The translations under genes were made by a program, and so were the position numbers. DNA of 64,000 bases. Origin: Formicarius rufipectus. Its lineage: Eukaryota > Chordata > Aves > Passeriformes > Formicariidae. How positions within the stretch are numbered: the stretch's first letter is position 1; every line of letters starts with the position of its first letter. A model generated the notes under the pieces. That model worked only from the letters and a program-made list of their open reading frames with translations, did not search any database and was not told the origin of the DNA. Positions 12,387 to 24,845 of this stretch are shown piece by piece. Location: the NCBI GenBank assembly GCA_013399695.1, contig VXAU01000929.1:1034122-1098121 (forward strand). The letters are read 5' to 3'.

Positions 12387-15300
12387 AATTAGTGGAATTA
12401 GAGATGCCATAAGATGTATTGAAACAGTGCCCATGTGCTATTTTGTGTGCCTTGTGCATTGCTGGGGGCTCTTGCATCATGAGAAGCTGTTAATGGGGAA
12501 ACATTACTGGAATGGGAAGAAAATAAACCATGCGTATATGATAGTTTGAAGGGAGAACACTTTGTTCATAAGACTTTCTCTTTTCAGGCTGTGGTTCTTT
12601 TACTATAGCTCTTATGGAAGTAAAGCACTTGAAAAACATGGTAAAGTAACTTAGTAATGTTTTGGGGAGTGTTCTTTCTTTTTAAGGCAACATTTCATCA
12701 TATTTTTAAAAGTCTGCTATAAAAAAAAAAAAGTAGTAAAAATAGACCCTAATTTAATCTTAGGAGTGCTCCCTGTTCTCAAGCATTTAATTACATACAT
12801 TGTGGACTCACTAGCTGATTTGTTGTCTTATTAAAACACATCTTTGATCATATGTAGGTTGGCACTGGTGTCACTTGACACCTCACCTGTAAGTCAAACT
12901 GTACCTCCAGCTTTGCAGTGCACTGAGTGCTGGGGTGATGGGAGGGAGCCCTTGGTCACTTAAAGTGTGATCATATCACTGATACTTGATCATGAAAGAG
13001 GTGGGATCACTGGGACAGTGGGATTCCTAATTCAGTGGGTTTTCCTGGGTTGGGTGAAACCCCACTCCTGTAACACGGGGTGAAAAACTCTGTGTCTGTT
13101 CTGTGCCTGGGGGAGCAGAGTTGGAGACACACCATTGTTCTGTGCATGACTGTGACTTAGTTTGGAAGGGAAAAGGAAGGTAAACAATTAAAATGCTAGT
13201 TAAATTGATTTGACATTTGCAGTAGGTTTGTGTCATTTCCCACACCAAGACAGCAGAAGTGGGGGAGAAAGCGGAATGGGTTTGAAAGGCATGAGCTGTG
13301 CATGGGCTCCTGCCAGTCCTTCTGCACATCAAACTCCAACTAGGTTTGTCTGTTCAGCCTCCATGTGACTGACACAAGTGGGCTGGGAGTGGTGGTTGTT
13401 GCTGTGGTGGTGTTCCAGCTGTTGAGATGGATTCCCAGCTCAGCAACAGTCTCAGTAGGTGAGGGAGCTGCTCAGCTTCACCAATCCCTCCATCCTGCCT
13501 GCAGCTCAGGAGCATTGGACAGTGCTGGGCCCCTTGATAAGGTGTAGTTATGGTGATAGAGCATCAAATATCTCTTGAGACAAGGATAATTTGGGGTTAT
13601 TTATGTCACAAAATTTAGAAGTATTAACCAACATCAGCTATTTTTAAAGTTTTATTGAAGAAAACAGCAACGGATCAGAATATTTGTCTAAATGCCAGTC
13701 TGGGAAGATGTGTGAAATGTAATTAACTCAACTGCATGTAAATGAAATCAGTTTTGTGTGCCCCATCTGTGCTTCCCTGAGATTAATGTGCTGATTTTGG
13801 AGTGACTGGTTTATCAGTGTCCAGTATCTTGGCAGTGTTTCCTGGCTCTGACTGTGCAGCTATTTGAAAGCTGGGTCTGAGCAGCAGATTTTCCTCAACA
13901 CTGCAAGGACATGCCCTGACTGAAGCACCTTTAAATGAACCCAGATGTCACAGAAAGGAAGCTGAATATTCTTTCAGCACTGCTTACAGCCTGCTGCTGG
14001 TATTTAAGTGCAGAAAGACTGCAGGTCCTTGCTGGTGCCTGACCTGTGCTGGGCACTGCACATGCAGAAGGCATCTCTGAATGTTCACTGGGGAATTTTT
14101 CAGCATTTTACTGCATTATTCTGTATCTTAAAAACACAGAGCTCAGTTTCCCACTTGGGGAACAGCTGGGCTTGTAAAAGCTTCCAGTCATTTAAGTTTT
14201 ATTAGATTAAACTAACATTGTCCTTATCTGTAAACTCTTGAGAAGAAGTAACATTTATCTGTATATGTTTACAAAGTAAACTTTTAAACTGAAGAAAAGC
14301 TATTGATACATTTCAGTGGTTTTTTTTTTTTTTGTGAAAAAGGAAATCAAAAGCTAATATTATGTTACTTTGATAATTTCTGCACATTACCCTGAGTAGA
14401 TCTGGAATAGCAAACACTGATACCCTTCTGCTCTGGAGAGCAGGTGCTCGTGCTCTGAATTTCTGATGTGTTTTGAAAATGTTGTATTTTGAATCAGTGT
14501 TCCTGCCCAGATGAGCAACAGTGCCACAGTGAATGGCACTGAAGGCTGCTGCAGATGCAAGATCAACAAAGGACATCATTTCCTGGGTATATTTTTTTTT
14601 TTGTGCAAAGCTAACCACTTGGAAACTAATCCTTGGAACCTCTAGCAGCATAATGTAGTGGCATGTTCATTCCTGAGGCCGGGGGTGATGAAACCAGTCA
14701 GGAGTGAAAGGTACACTGTGTATTTGTATATTTGTGTATTTGCATCACTGGACAACACCATCAGCAGCTTCTGTTTAAACACTGTAATTCTTTTAACTCC
14801 CTGAGCACGTTGAAAGTTCCAAGGGCAAGTATTAAAATAAGAAAAGTTATTTGTTAGACTGGTGTAATGTGAATTTTAGTGATTTTGAAAGGGAGGTGAG
14901 CTTCACAAAGAAGCACTTCAGCTGTAGATGGTGCATTTCTTCTCAGATTAACATTTCAGCAGCAATGTTCTAACATTCATATAACTGAAAATCTTTCTTT
15001 TTGGGTTGCAATATTTACTCCTTTACTGGCCCTGCTGTAATTCTTTTGCTTAGTTTGCTCTGAGAAGTTTTAGTCCAAATATGCCAACGTTGAATGCATG
15101 AGTTGCATGAGAATGAAATATAGGATTTTAGAGGTATGTAAAACATGGCATTTCCTAAAGGTACTCTGTGACAGTTTGGCCAAAATACTGCAATTTTGGA
15201 AAGCCTCACACTGTGGCCTTCAGCTTCTCAGGTGTCAGTGAGGACAAGTGACTTTGGCACATTTAAAGGAAAACTGAGTTCCCAAACAACTACATGCTTG

Positions 15301-15607
15301 AAGAGTCACTCCTTTGCCACAGTGCTTCATCACAGGTAAATTAAGGTGGCTTGTCTACAGACAAGTGCTGCTGATAGAGACAGTGGCACTGCAAATCCTG
15401 GAACCTTCTGCCAAGCTCTCCCTCTTCTCCCATGTGGACTTCCCTGGCAGTGCTGATCCCCACTGGGTTGGTCACAGCTCGGCCAGCCCTGCAGTCTGAG
15501 CTGCCCTGCCTTGGCAGGAGTGTCCCTGTGCAGCACTGAGGGTGGGCTGCTGTGCTGCCACCTGGCAGCTTGTTGGGCTCTTCCTTGGCTTGGTGTGGCT
15601 GTCACTC

Positions 15608-16040
15608 TGTCCTGGTTAGAGAAGTTAATAAAAGATCACAAAATACACTGAGACAGAAGGAAAATTTGTTTGTGCCACAAAAACCCCAGCTGTGTAGCCC
15701 AGCCCAGTGGGGCATGAGCAGGATGGAGCTCACCAACCTCTGTGCTGAGCACCACGTGGGGCCCCTGAGTTCAAAGGAAGAAGAAAGGAAGAAACCTGCT
15801 GGTGACAATGATGGTTACAGTCCTGTGGCAGTCTCAGTCTGGTCGAGGCTCTGCTCCTCCTCTGGATCTGAAGAGAGATCCCAGTCCCCAAACCCCAAGC
15901 TGATCTCTGCTTGGGCTCTGATGGGAACACCCAGTCCCTCCCCCAGGGTGGAGAGTTTCCCAATGGGTGATTTACTCTGTGAGGTGAACAATGGCATATT
16001 TTTGGCATCCCTGATGGCCCCTGAGCAGACGTGACCCCTC
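15608..16040 (-). mobile_element. Truncated copy of the 3553-4244 LTR
   Basis: It starts TGTCCTGGTTAGAG, the counterpart of TGTGCTAGTTTAGAG in the first copy. It then lacks about 60-70 bp and resumes at TTAATAAAAGATCAC, matching 3627 onward closely through to GTGACCCCTC. The match stops at the single N at 16041. The last roughly 205 bp of the LTR (the part after CCCCTC at about 4045) are absent beyond the N. Orientation is taken from the first copy and is equally uncertain. Confidence 0.75.
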
Positions 16041-16041
16041 N
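16041..16041. other. Single-base N, probable assembly join
   Basis: One N separates the LTR fragment from unrelated sequence. In the intact copy at 3553-4244 the LTR continues well past this point, so the N marks lost or misjoined sequence rather than one ambiguous base. Confidence 0.6.
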
Positions 16042-18183
16042 TTGAGGAAAAGGGACCTGCTTTTAGGGAGAAGGGAGAAATAGTAAAGTGGTGTCTCCTC
16101 CAGAGGAGGGATGTTGGCGCTGCCAGCGTTAGCCAAGCTCCTGGGTTGGCAGTCCAGCAGGGCAGCTGCTGCCCTGGCATAGCTGCTGTGCTTCTTGCCT
16201 TGCACAGGGAGGGGCAGGAGGGACCCTGAGGCTGCAGCTGCCACTCTGTGCTGCAGCCGGGGTGCTGGAGCCCCAGCAGCTCTGCAGGGTCGTGGCTCAG
16301 CTCCTGTGTGGGAGGCTGTGGTCACAGAGCTTTGTGACCCTTCTGTGCTGACTGTCCCAGTGGGGTGTGTCGGGGGGACCTGACCCTAAAGGCTGTGGTT
16401 GGGGGGCACACTGAAGCTCTGGGAGAAGGACTAATTTTTGAAAAAATAAATAAATAATAAATTAAAGAAATAAAGGGTAAATTGCACCCTAAGGTGCAGA
16501 GCTGGTTTATACAGCATAATAAAGAAAACTCCTGTACTGTGAGCTCTGGAAAGTTGTGTCAATTCCTATTTGAGGAAATGTGGAGCTTGTAAAGGTTGTT
16601 TTAAAGATGAAGGGGTGTTCCTTTGCCTTTTCTGGCAGTAGGGAAAGACCTCTCAGAATAAGCCTTGCAATATTTGTCCTGAGGTTAAAGCCAAGGTGTC
16701 AGTTCCTGTTTTACTTTAAAAAAAAAAAATCACAGTTAATTCAAGTATTAAATGTTATGCATTTTAATTAAACTGTGTGCTCACTGGTTCACATTCTCTG
16801 CACCTCTTAATGAGTAGGAGAGTCTGGCACTTCTTTTGCACCTGTCCACGTTTTAACAGAATTCTTATTCCTGTTACTCTGCTATTCCAGAATTATCTAC
16901 CTCTCTGCTTCTTCTCCCTTACATTTCTCTGTGTAGTGTTCTTGAAGAAAAACAACCCATTTAATGACTTTGGAAATGATATTGGACTAAAGTGATACTT
17001 GGTAATCAGGGCTTGTCTTATCAGTCAACTCTATTATACCTGGAGAATTTTCTGATTTTTTTTTTTTGTTAGGTCTCTGAGATCTCATTTATGGAGAAAA
17101 TCTGTTCCCTGAGAGGTAGGAAGGAGTGTTTGTTTCACTTAAGTTGTGAGAGAATTTCAGTTTAAATATTCTGTTCTCCTAACAGTTTTTTCCTTGTGTG
17201 TGCTTTCCATACTTCCAATAAATAGATTTCAGCTTGCTCATTTCAGGATGTGTCAGAAGCTTTTGAAAATACATACAGAAATACAAAGCTCATCTGCTTT
17301 GACAGAGTTAGATGAATGAATAAGATGTATTTTATAACTGAGGGGAGACAGAAGGAAAACTTAAACATTTTAGTGGTAATGAAATAATAGAATCCAAAAG
17401 TATAAGGATCCACCAAATAATGCTGGAACTACAGTAGCAAATCATTATACAAAGTGTATAGTGAAAAATTTGGGGTTATATCATCAGGGTTTACCTTATC
17501 ATTCCAGCAAGTTCTCCTCCTGGAATGTGAGGTGTACAGCACCTGGAAATGCAGCTAACAGGAGGTCAGAAGTTCACTGAGCAGGGCATTTAAAGTAGGT
17601 GAAAGGAATTGCTCACCTGCACCTGTGATTTGTAGGGTCCTTCCATCAAGGGTCCTTTAAAGAAAGATCTGATTCAGATAAGAGATGGGAACACAGTTCA
17701 AGTTGTTCTTTCTTGACTCGCAGTGTTCACATTCTATAAAAAACCTGCCTGCAATTCTGTAAGATAAGGAACACTTCAGTGGAGTTTAGTACTTGGGACC
17801 TGAGAGTTTACCAAGCCATGGGAGCACCTCCTTGGTGTTCCCTGTGCAGCTCCCAGTGCAGCAGAGCTCTGGGGCAGGAGCTGCTGACCCCCCTCAGCAG
17901 TGGCTTTGGTGGCTGTCCAGGGAGGGGTCCTCTGCCTCCTGCAGGGTCAGTGCCCTCCTGCTCTGGGTGTCAGCAGCCAGGCAGGGGGCAGAGCTCTGCA
18001 GCTCAGCATTTTTTCCACGTTTCCATGCTCCTTTGGTGGGTGGGAACTTGGTAAACAGCTGCTGTGATCGGAGCCTTAAGAGGGCTTGGGAAACGTTTAG
18101 AAAACCCTCAAGCTGGAAGAGAGTCTGCATTGCAGGCATGGATGTTGGTGGGCATCAAAAAGTGCATTCCCTGCCTGGGTAGG
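16042..18183. other. Non-coding stretch, nothing recognised
   Basis: No gene or known repeat was seen. There is an A/T-rich AAATAAATAAATAA-type tract near 16440-16475. Short open frames are scattered and have no family resemblance. Confidence 0.5.
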
Positions 18184-18275
18184 TCATAGAATCGTGGAAT
18201 CACAGCATCAGCTGGGTGGGAAGAGACCTCCAAGGTCATGGAGTCCAACACCACGGAGTGCCACGTCCAGATAAT
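18184..18275 (-). mobile_element. CR1 LINE 3'-end fragment
   Basis: The + strand reads TCATAGAATCGTGGAATCAC, then GGGAAGAGACCTCCAAGG, TCATGGAGTCCAACACCA and AGTGCCACGTCCAG. This is the reverse complement of the well-known avian CR1 3' end, whose tail repeats ATTCTATGA. The 3' tail lies at the left, so the element reads on the minus strand. It is 5'-truncated and non-coding, like nearly all avian CR1 copies. Confidence 0.85.
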
Positions 18276-21200
18276 CTGTTATATTGGTTTATGTGTTACA
18301 TACTTTAATAAGGTTCTTGCAAGAAAGCTCAGTGTGCATTGAGGAATAGATGGCTATTGGTTACTTGGAATCTCGATTTTATTTTGCAGTCACGCATTTA
18401 AAAATGTAACCACCTCAAAAATCCAGTATGCAAAACAAAGAGAGCTTCCTCTTAAGTAGCTATGTGTGCAAGTATTGTGTGATGAGGTTTTTATTTGAAT
18501 TATTTTGCTTTCATTAAATGATTCAATATCTCTCATTTTGAACTGGGTTGTAAAATACCAGACTGAATTATAATTGCACATGTGGACTTCAGAGGAGCTG
18601 GTTCCAGAAGGGATGTACCTTGGCATCCTGCTCGTCCTTGTTCTGTGATGATGTTACTATTCCCTGGTGCCAGGATATCTGAAACGAAATTCCTTCCCCT
18701 CCCACCTCCCCACTCCTTTGGCTTGGGAACTGAGAACTGTTCTCAGTGACAAGAAGAGTAAAAGTGTTGGTTTACTAGGGAAAGGCAAGTAGGTGATGAT
18801 GGGCATGACTCTCCTGGAGTGTGGCACCAGCAGATTTGGGGAGGAGTGAGCAACAAAGCCTGTTGAATTTTACAGCTTGGAGAGAAGCAAATGATCACCA
18901 CTGCAAGCTGGAAAATACCCTTCCATCCAGAACACAGCAAAGAGCTTACTGACCATAAATGCTGTTTCACAGACAGCCTGGTGGCCTCAGTAGCAGTTCT
19001 TGGTCTCCTGCTTTTAGGTGTGTAGTATCTTAGAATTTTGTGGGTGCCAAAGTGTGCAAGAGCTGGCACGCTGCTCTAGCCTGGTGCTGCAGCTCCTTCA
19101 AGCTGTGCCCTGGTCCCCAGGGGAACATTACTGGCATTCCAGAGCTGTGCCACTTCTGCCAACCCTCCCTGCATTCCTGGAGTCACACTGGAGGTGTCAG
19201 TGCCTGCTGTGTCCAGAAAACTGGTTGCAAAGTGCACAGCACTGATGTGTTAAAGATGCAGCACGAGGTGGCCTGCATGGAGGAAAAAACCAAGGAGGTG
19301 TGAGTGTTTGAGTTGAAAAAGGATGCTGCTGAGCAGCAGATGAACACCCAACCAGCACTCCTCAGTGGGTGTTGCCTGTGAGTGTTGAGCTGGTTGCGGT
19401 GAGGAAGCTTGAAAGTCCTTGCTTTGCTTAAGCTCAGGTTGATTGTCTTGCTTTTTCCTCACAGGTGAATGAGTCGTTGCTTTTGGCTTCTGCAAATCTG
19501 TGACTGTGGGATCAGTGCCAGGACAGGGCACAGCGGGAAGGTCCACTGCATCTCCTGCTCCCTTGGCCTGCTCCTTGCAGTCGCAGCTCTCGGGGTTAGC
19601 CAGCGCTGCATCTTCCTTGTGGGTACACGTTTCCTTGCTCCATGTGCCACACCCCCTCTCTTCTGTGCTTTTCTTGTGTGGCTGTTCACACACCCCCAGC
19701 CATGGGAGGGGATGGAGACACCTCTGAGTTCCAGCAAGAGGTCAGAGGGAGTTCCCTCAAACTGGACATGCATTCCCTAGGCAATGGGGTACCAGGGAGG
19801 GTGCTCTCGGGAGCATTTGGGTGCTTCTCTGTGGAGTGAAGTGCTTTGTCTTCAGCTTGGTCAAATGATTTAGAGTTCCTACAGGTGGTGTCAGCAGGGT
19901 AACAGGTGCTCATTTAAGAGGTCAGAAAAGTAAATAGGAAAAAAACAAAGCTCTGTTAGTGCTGTGGAACAACAAAATGTGCCATTTCTGACAGCTCTGC
20001 ACTGACTGTGTGAAAGTTGTGCAATCAAATGTCCCTGACTGCAGCCCTTCTCTCAATGTCTCTACACCTCGAGCTTCCATGCTCCACTTTCAAAATGACT
20101 AATGTGGTGATGAAGTTAAAACTGTAGAGGTGTGTTGGACTGAAGGTCTGACACTGGGGCTTGGCTGTCTGTGGTTGAGCTGGGTGAGGGAAAGGAGGAA
20201 GAAGTGTCTGCAGCCGGTCTTCCTTCTCAGGAGCACTGAGGGATCAGTCTAAGCCAGTCCTCACCAGAGAGAACCTGTTAGGATTTATATTCCCTCAGTG
20301 AGAGATGGTCCCCTTAGTCTTCAGCTGTTCACTTTGACTCTTGCAAACCATTTGAGGATCTTACTCAGACTCTCTCCTCCTCCAGAGAGAGTGGTTAAAA
20401 GAAAGATGTCTGCAAACTTGTCACTACAGATTTGTCACTGTCAGGCTACATCTGAATCTTGATCTCATTATTGTGAGCTTCTGTTTATTTTAGCAGGACT
20501 CCAGCCACGTTTCCATTTGTGCAGAGGAGAAAACCACCCCTGCATTTTCATTGCTGTTCCTGCTCTAATGTCAAATTCTTTAACCGCTGAAGTTACTTGG
20601 GTCGACTTTGGAGCAGGAATTCTGGTTGAGGTGAATTGAGTGGAAGGAGCTGTGGAGCTCTGCTTCCTTCCCACTTCCCAGGTGGAGTTGGTTCAGGTGA
20701 GATTCAGTTCAGCAAATGGATGACTTCAGTATTAAAGAACTGCACAGGGGCTGTGGTGAGAAGGCAGGTAAAGCTGTAGCTCTGTGGTGGATTGACTTGC
20801 ATAAGGCAATTGGTTTTGAGGGCCACAAATGGTGGTTTCCTGGTTTTTCAGCCTCCTGTGGTTGTATTCCTGTTCTCAAGCTCCTTATCACCATGGGAAT
20901 GCCATGGTCTTTTCAGGAGCACTATATGGGAGCAGGAATTGCTGCCAAATTCTTCTCAGTATCTTTCCCCTTCAGCCTGCTGATTTCTCCCCTTTGGCCT
21001 GCAGGTTGCACATTCATTCCTGTCCTTTCAGAGTCTGTGTGTTGGCTTTGGAAAGGGCACTGCTGTGCCTCTGGGGGTCTGGAGAACAGAGGCAGCTGAA
21101 CCAGGGTGAAACTATGGAGCTCTGTGTAAGGCTGGGAGAGGTCTCATAGCTTGGGTACCCAAGAACATCTCAGTTCTGATCCTCTTCCCTTTGTGGCTTG

Positions 21201-23160
21201 TGTGGGTTCTTGTTGCCCTTTCAAGAGCGAAGGGCTTGCAAAGCCCAGGACGTGGTTGTGACCTGGGGGTGTCCCTGTTCCAGCCTGGGGTGCAGAGGCT
21301 CTTCTGCACTCACAGGGAGGGCAATTAATGTCTTCCCACCCTGAACTGAGGAATCAGTGCAGGCACCTTTGAGACCTGAAAAGTGTGACAAACAAGATGT
21401 CCAAGTCGTCCCATGGAGTGACTAAATTTTGTGTCTCTGTAAGTCTTAACCCAGTACATGTGAACTTTCCATGAGGACCTGCATGTTTACTCCTAACAGC
21501 TCTCTTGAACACATGCACTGCCTGTTAGACTTAAACAGTGTAATGTGAGACAGGCGCTGCAGTGCAGCAGCTAAATATATCCTTACAGCATAGCCCACAA
21601 GCCCAGCATTCAGAGCTGAAGGTTTGAAAATAAGGAGGACTTGGGTATTTTTTATAACCATACCATGTAAACACTTATTTTTCATGCGGCAGTGTAATTT
21701 AATTGTAATTTATTCCTATGCTCTCCTGAGACACTATTAGGGGCATAGGAGTTGGTATAATGAAGTTAATGTGAGGCAAATCAATTTAGGCTAAATGGTA
21801 ATGTTGAGTTTGTGGGGACTGTGGATTTGCTTAAGTAATAGGGTGTCAGGGCTGAAGTTGTAGGCTGTCATGATTGTCAAATGATGCCACTAGACACACA
21901 GGATGAAAAGAATCTATTCCAATGGATGGTGGAAATGGTTGAAATTGTTCTGAAGCTTCCACGGTGTTAATTGAATGTTAATGGAGAAACGCATGGTTAG
22001 TGAGGAGTTCTGTATAATCACTGCATGAAATGTTACATGCTGATTAAGCACTTCAATTTGGTCCAGTCGTGAGAAATGTGGATAGAAGTAGTGGCATAAG
22101 AAAGTCTGAGTGGCTGCAATTAAATTTCATGCATTTTAAAGTACATGAGTGCTGAAATGAGGGACACTGGTGTTTGGCCTCTGCTCTTGGTTGAAATTTT
22201 AACTACTAACTTTCTGCATTTGAACTGCTTTTGTATTCCAGAAGTCAGAAAATTACCTGACTTTGCAGATTTGGCTTTAAAGCGCAGCAGCTTTCATGTA
22301 GGAGTCTCCTGGCTCCCAGCATGTTCCAGGTAGCCAGAGAGCAAGTTTTGCAAAGTGCATCTTGCAGGTGAGGGCTGGCTGAGCACATCTGGAGCATAAA
22401 CGGCTTTAGGTGGGGGCACTGTAAGCTTTGCACTGTGCTGGATTGCATCCAGCACTGGATGTGTTGGGTGCCAACTCACATTCCAGAAATGGGCTTGAGG
22501 ATCCAGCCTTCTTCTGGATAGTTCTATCCAGGTTGCAGATGTCTATGAGAAAGAGTGGGCTCACATAATAAATGATGTGCTCTTTGGGAGGCAGCAAATA
22601 GGAAGGGAATAGGATGCCTCATGATGTATATAAGTTGGTTTTCATCTCAGCTCAATAAACAATCTTGAATAAAGCTATTTACAGTCAAGGTCATTTACCA
22701 GACAGGCTAGAAATTATGCAGATAAACAGTTGAATGTTGCTAACAACATTTTAAAAATTAGATTTCACTGACTGAGGACAACTGAAGGTAATAAACAGGT
22801 GTCAGATTTGGAAATCTCACCATATGGAGGGTCTGATGCAAAGCCATATTGGTTGATTTTTTTACTTACTGGTTGTTCATGTGGTTTGAAATTGCTGTGA
22901 TTTCTCTTGGAGACAACTAGGAAAGAATCGGTGAGATTTGGGTCATGACCTGGAAGCTCCTTCACCTTCCAAGAGCTTTTGCCTCTGCAGAACCCCTGTG
23001 CATGTAACAGAGGTGGTATTTCGTGGCCCAGATTTTAGAGCTTTTCTGCTTGGTCATCATACTCACAACTGTGGCAGTGCTGTCCTGGTTTTGATCCTGT
23101 CTTACCTTTCCCTCCTCTTGGCTGGGCTGTCATTCTGGCAGTGAGAAAACAGTTCTGTCT
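18276..23160. other. Non-coding stretch, nothing recognised
   Basis: Both strands show only short open frames without family resemblance. No known repeat or RNA gene was seen up to the LINE fragment that starts near 23161. Confidence 0.45.
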
Positions 23161-24123
23161 TGGATCATCACCATGGCCAGACTTTGTGAACGAAGATTTG
23201 GGAGGGTTTTACCCACGCTCACTGCAAGCGCTGATGGCTGATAAGGCCAATATGAGATGGGCAAGTCCAGCTGCAAAAGGCACAGCAGAAAGTCTCCAAA
23301 GGTGGCACTGTCAAGGCACGGCTCTGTCTGCGGTGTCTTTTCTCCTCCAGGCTGATTCTGTGGGTGTTCTCAAAGGAGACAGCAGCGTTATAGATTGTGT
23401 GTCTCCACATCTCCCGACTGGAGGCCAGAGTGGACCAGTGATGGTGGTCAATATGGACAAGGCTGAGGTGTTGTGTCAGTGTTGTATCTCCTCTTCGGGG
23501 CTCGTCTCTTGCGGTAGCCGGTGGCGAGTTCACCACAGAGCACAATCTCGGGGAGGGTGATGCTCCACCCTGGAGACGTGCCCTGCCCAGAACAGCTGCG
23601 TTCTCAGCAGCACGGCCTTGACACTGGTGACCTCTGCCTGTTCCAGAACAGACACATCAGTCAGATAATCAGACCAGTGGANNNNNNNNNNNNNNNNNNN
23701 NNNNNNNNNNNNNNNNNNNNNNNNNNNNNNNNNNNNNNNNNNNNNNNNNNNNNNNNNNNNNNNNNNNNNNNNNNNNNNNNNNNNNNNNNNNNNNNNNNNN
23801 NNNNNNNNNNNNNNNNNAAAAAGCAGCTCATGGACAAGGTGGTTTAGGGTCTTAGTGTGGGGCTTCAGCCTCCTTAGGTTGAAGAAGCTGCCATCGGTAC
23901 AATACCAGATGTAGATGCTGTTTTCTTCATCGAGATCTGCTGTGGCCCTTTGGAGCATCATGCTGAAGAAGATTGTGAATAGAGTTGGTGCAAGAACACA
24001 ACCTTATTTCACACCATTGGTTATTGGAAAGGGCTCAGAGAGAGCATCACCATATCTGACTTGGCCGCGCTGATCCTCATGTAACAAGATGATCATTTTG
24101 AGGAATGTGGGAGGACATCCTAA
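23161..24123 (-). mobile_element. RTE-type LINE, RT-to-3'-end part (copy A)
   Basis: Read on the minus strand, this encodes the C-terminal two-thirds of an RTE-clade (CFDP2-like) retrotransposon protein. From 5' to 3' there are the reverse-transcriptase motif ITNGVK-stop-GCVLAPTLF (stop TAA at 24004-24006 replacing Q), then SFFNLRRLKPHTKTL, then the gap that hides the expected FADD box, then VLEQAEVTSVKAVLLRTQL, and a C-terminal zinc motif CAFC...HIGLISH near 23225-23300. The minus-strand 3' end is a short TGATGAT-type tail at about 23161. It is inactive, with an internal stop, frame changes and a gap. Coordinates at the right edge are set by the junction with inverted sequence. Confidence 0.8.
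23682..23817. other. Assembly gap (136 N)
   Basis: The gap falls inside the reverse-transcriptase region of RTE copy A, exactly where the catalytic FADD box would be expected after LLF. Confidence 0.95.
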
Positions 24124-24845
24124 TCCTAAGAAAAGGATACTCCAACCAAACCTACATCCTGAGGAGCTCGCTGTCACCGTCCAGGCTCGCTGGGCCCTTG
24201 CAGATGAACCTCAGGAGCAAAGGGTGGGGCCAGTTCTGCGTACGCTGTGCCTCACCTAAAAAATTCACTGTGCAGGCTTGAGGAGTTCACCCACGTTTGC
24301 AAAGCCCTGAAGTGACAGGTGAGGGATGGAACAGCAGGGGATGAGGGGCACTGGGAGCTGCAGACCCAACCCTGCATGCAGGAGGGGTCAGGACATTGGT
24401 CGCTCAGGACTGACCCTGGAGATGACAGTCTTGTTTGGCAGCATCTTGAATGACCCAGCAGCCTTTTTCAAGGAGAGCACTGCTTGCTCCTCACAGAGAG
24501 GGGCCTGGAAAAGGTGGCCTAACCAAAGCTCATCTCCACCCTTCACCCCATGGGCGAACCGCGGCCAACGGGCATCTTCCGATGCGGTCAAACCACAACA
24601 AAGAGACCAAGGCACACACCTGCCTCCAAAGGTGTGTTCAAACCGACACAGGCATGTTGGAACATCAGAACCATGCTTGATACTGTGGATAGTGGACATC
24701 CTGAGCGTCGTTCTGCTCTAGTTGCCCATGAACTGGCACGACTCAACATTGACATTGCTGCTCTCAGTGAAGTTCGACTCCACGAGGTAGGCAGCCTTAA
24801 AGAACATGGTGCTGGGCTACACACTCTATTGGTCAGGCAAACCCA
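24124..24845 (+). mobile_element. RTE-type LINE, 5' leader and endonuclease part, inverted
   Basis: This reads on the + strand, opposite to the adjoining RT part. Positions 24124-24400 are a leader that recurs, reverse-complemented, at 46006-46318. Further on, 24640-24840 encodes the start of an apurinic-type endonuclease: CWNIRTMLDTV, PERRSALVAHELARLN, then IDIAALSEVRLHE and SLKEHGAG. These match the N-terminus of RTE (CFDP2-like) proteins, with the ALSEVR glutamate as the likely catalytic residue. The open frame decays after about 24840. The 5' leader abuts the RT part at 24123/24124 and the internal end lies on the outside, as expected for a twin-primed 5' inversion. Confidence 0.75.

Larger units (their letters stand above)
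4245..15607. other. Non-coding stretch with simple repeats only
   Basis: No coding exon was recognised. Small features are an 11-bp CCCTCCCACAA repeat (about three copies, 4440-4471), a perfect 16-bp palindrome at 4800-4815, a pyrimidine-rich tract near 5280-5312, a telomere-like repeat at 9035-9058 and a TTTG-rich tract at 12351-12386. The rest looks like unique AT-leaning intron or intergenic DNA. Confidence 0.5.
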
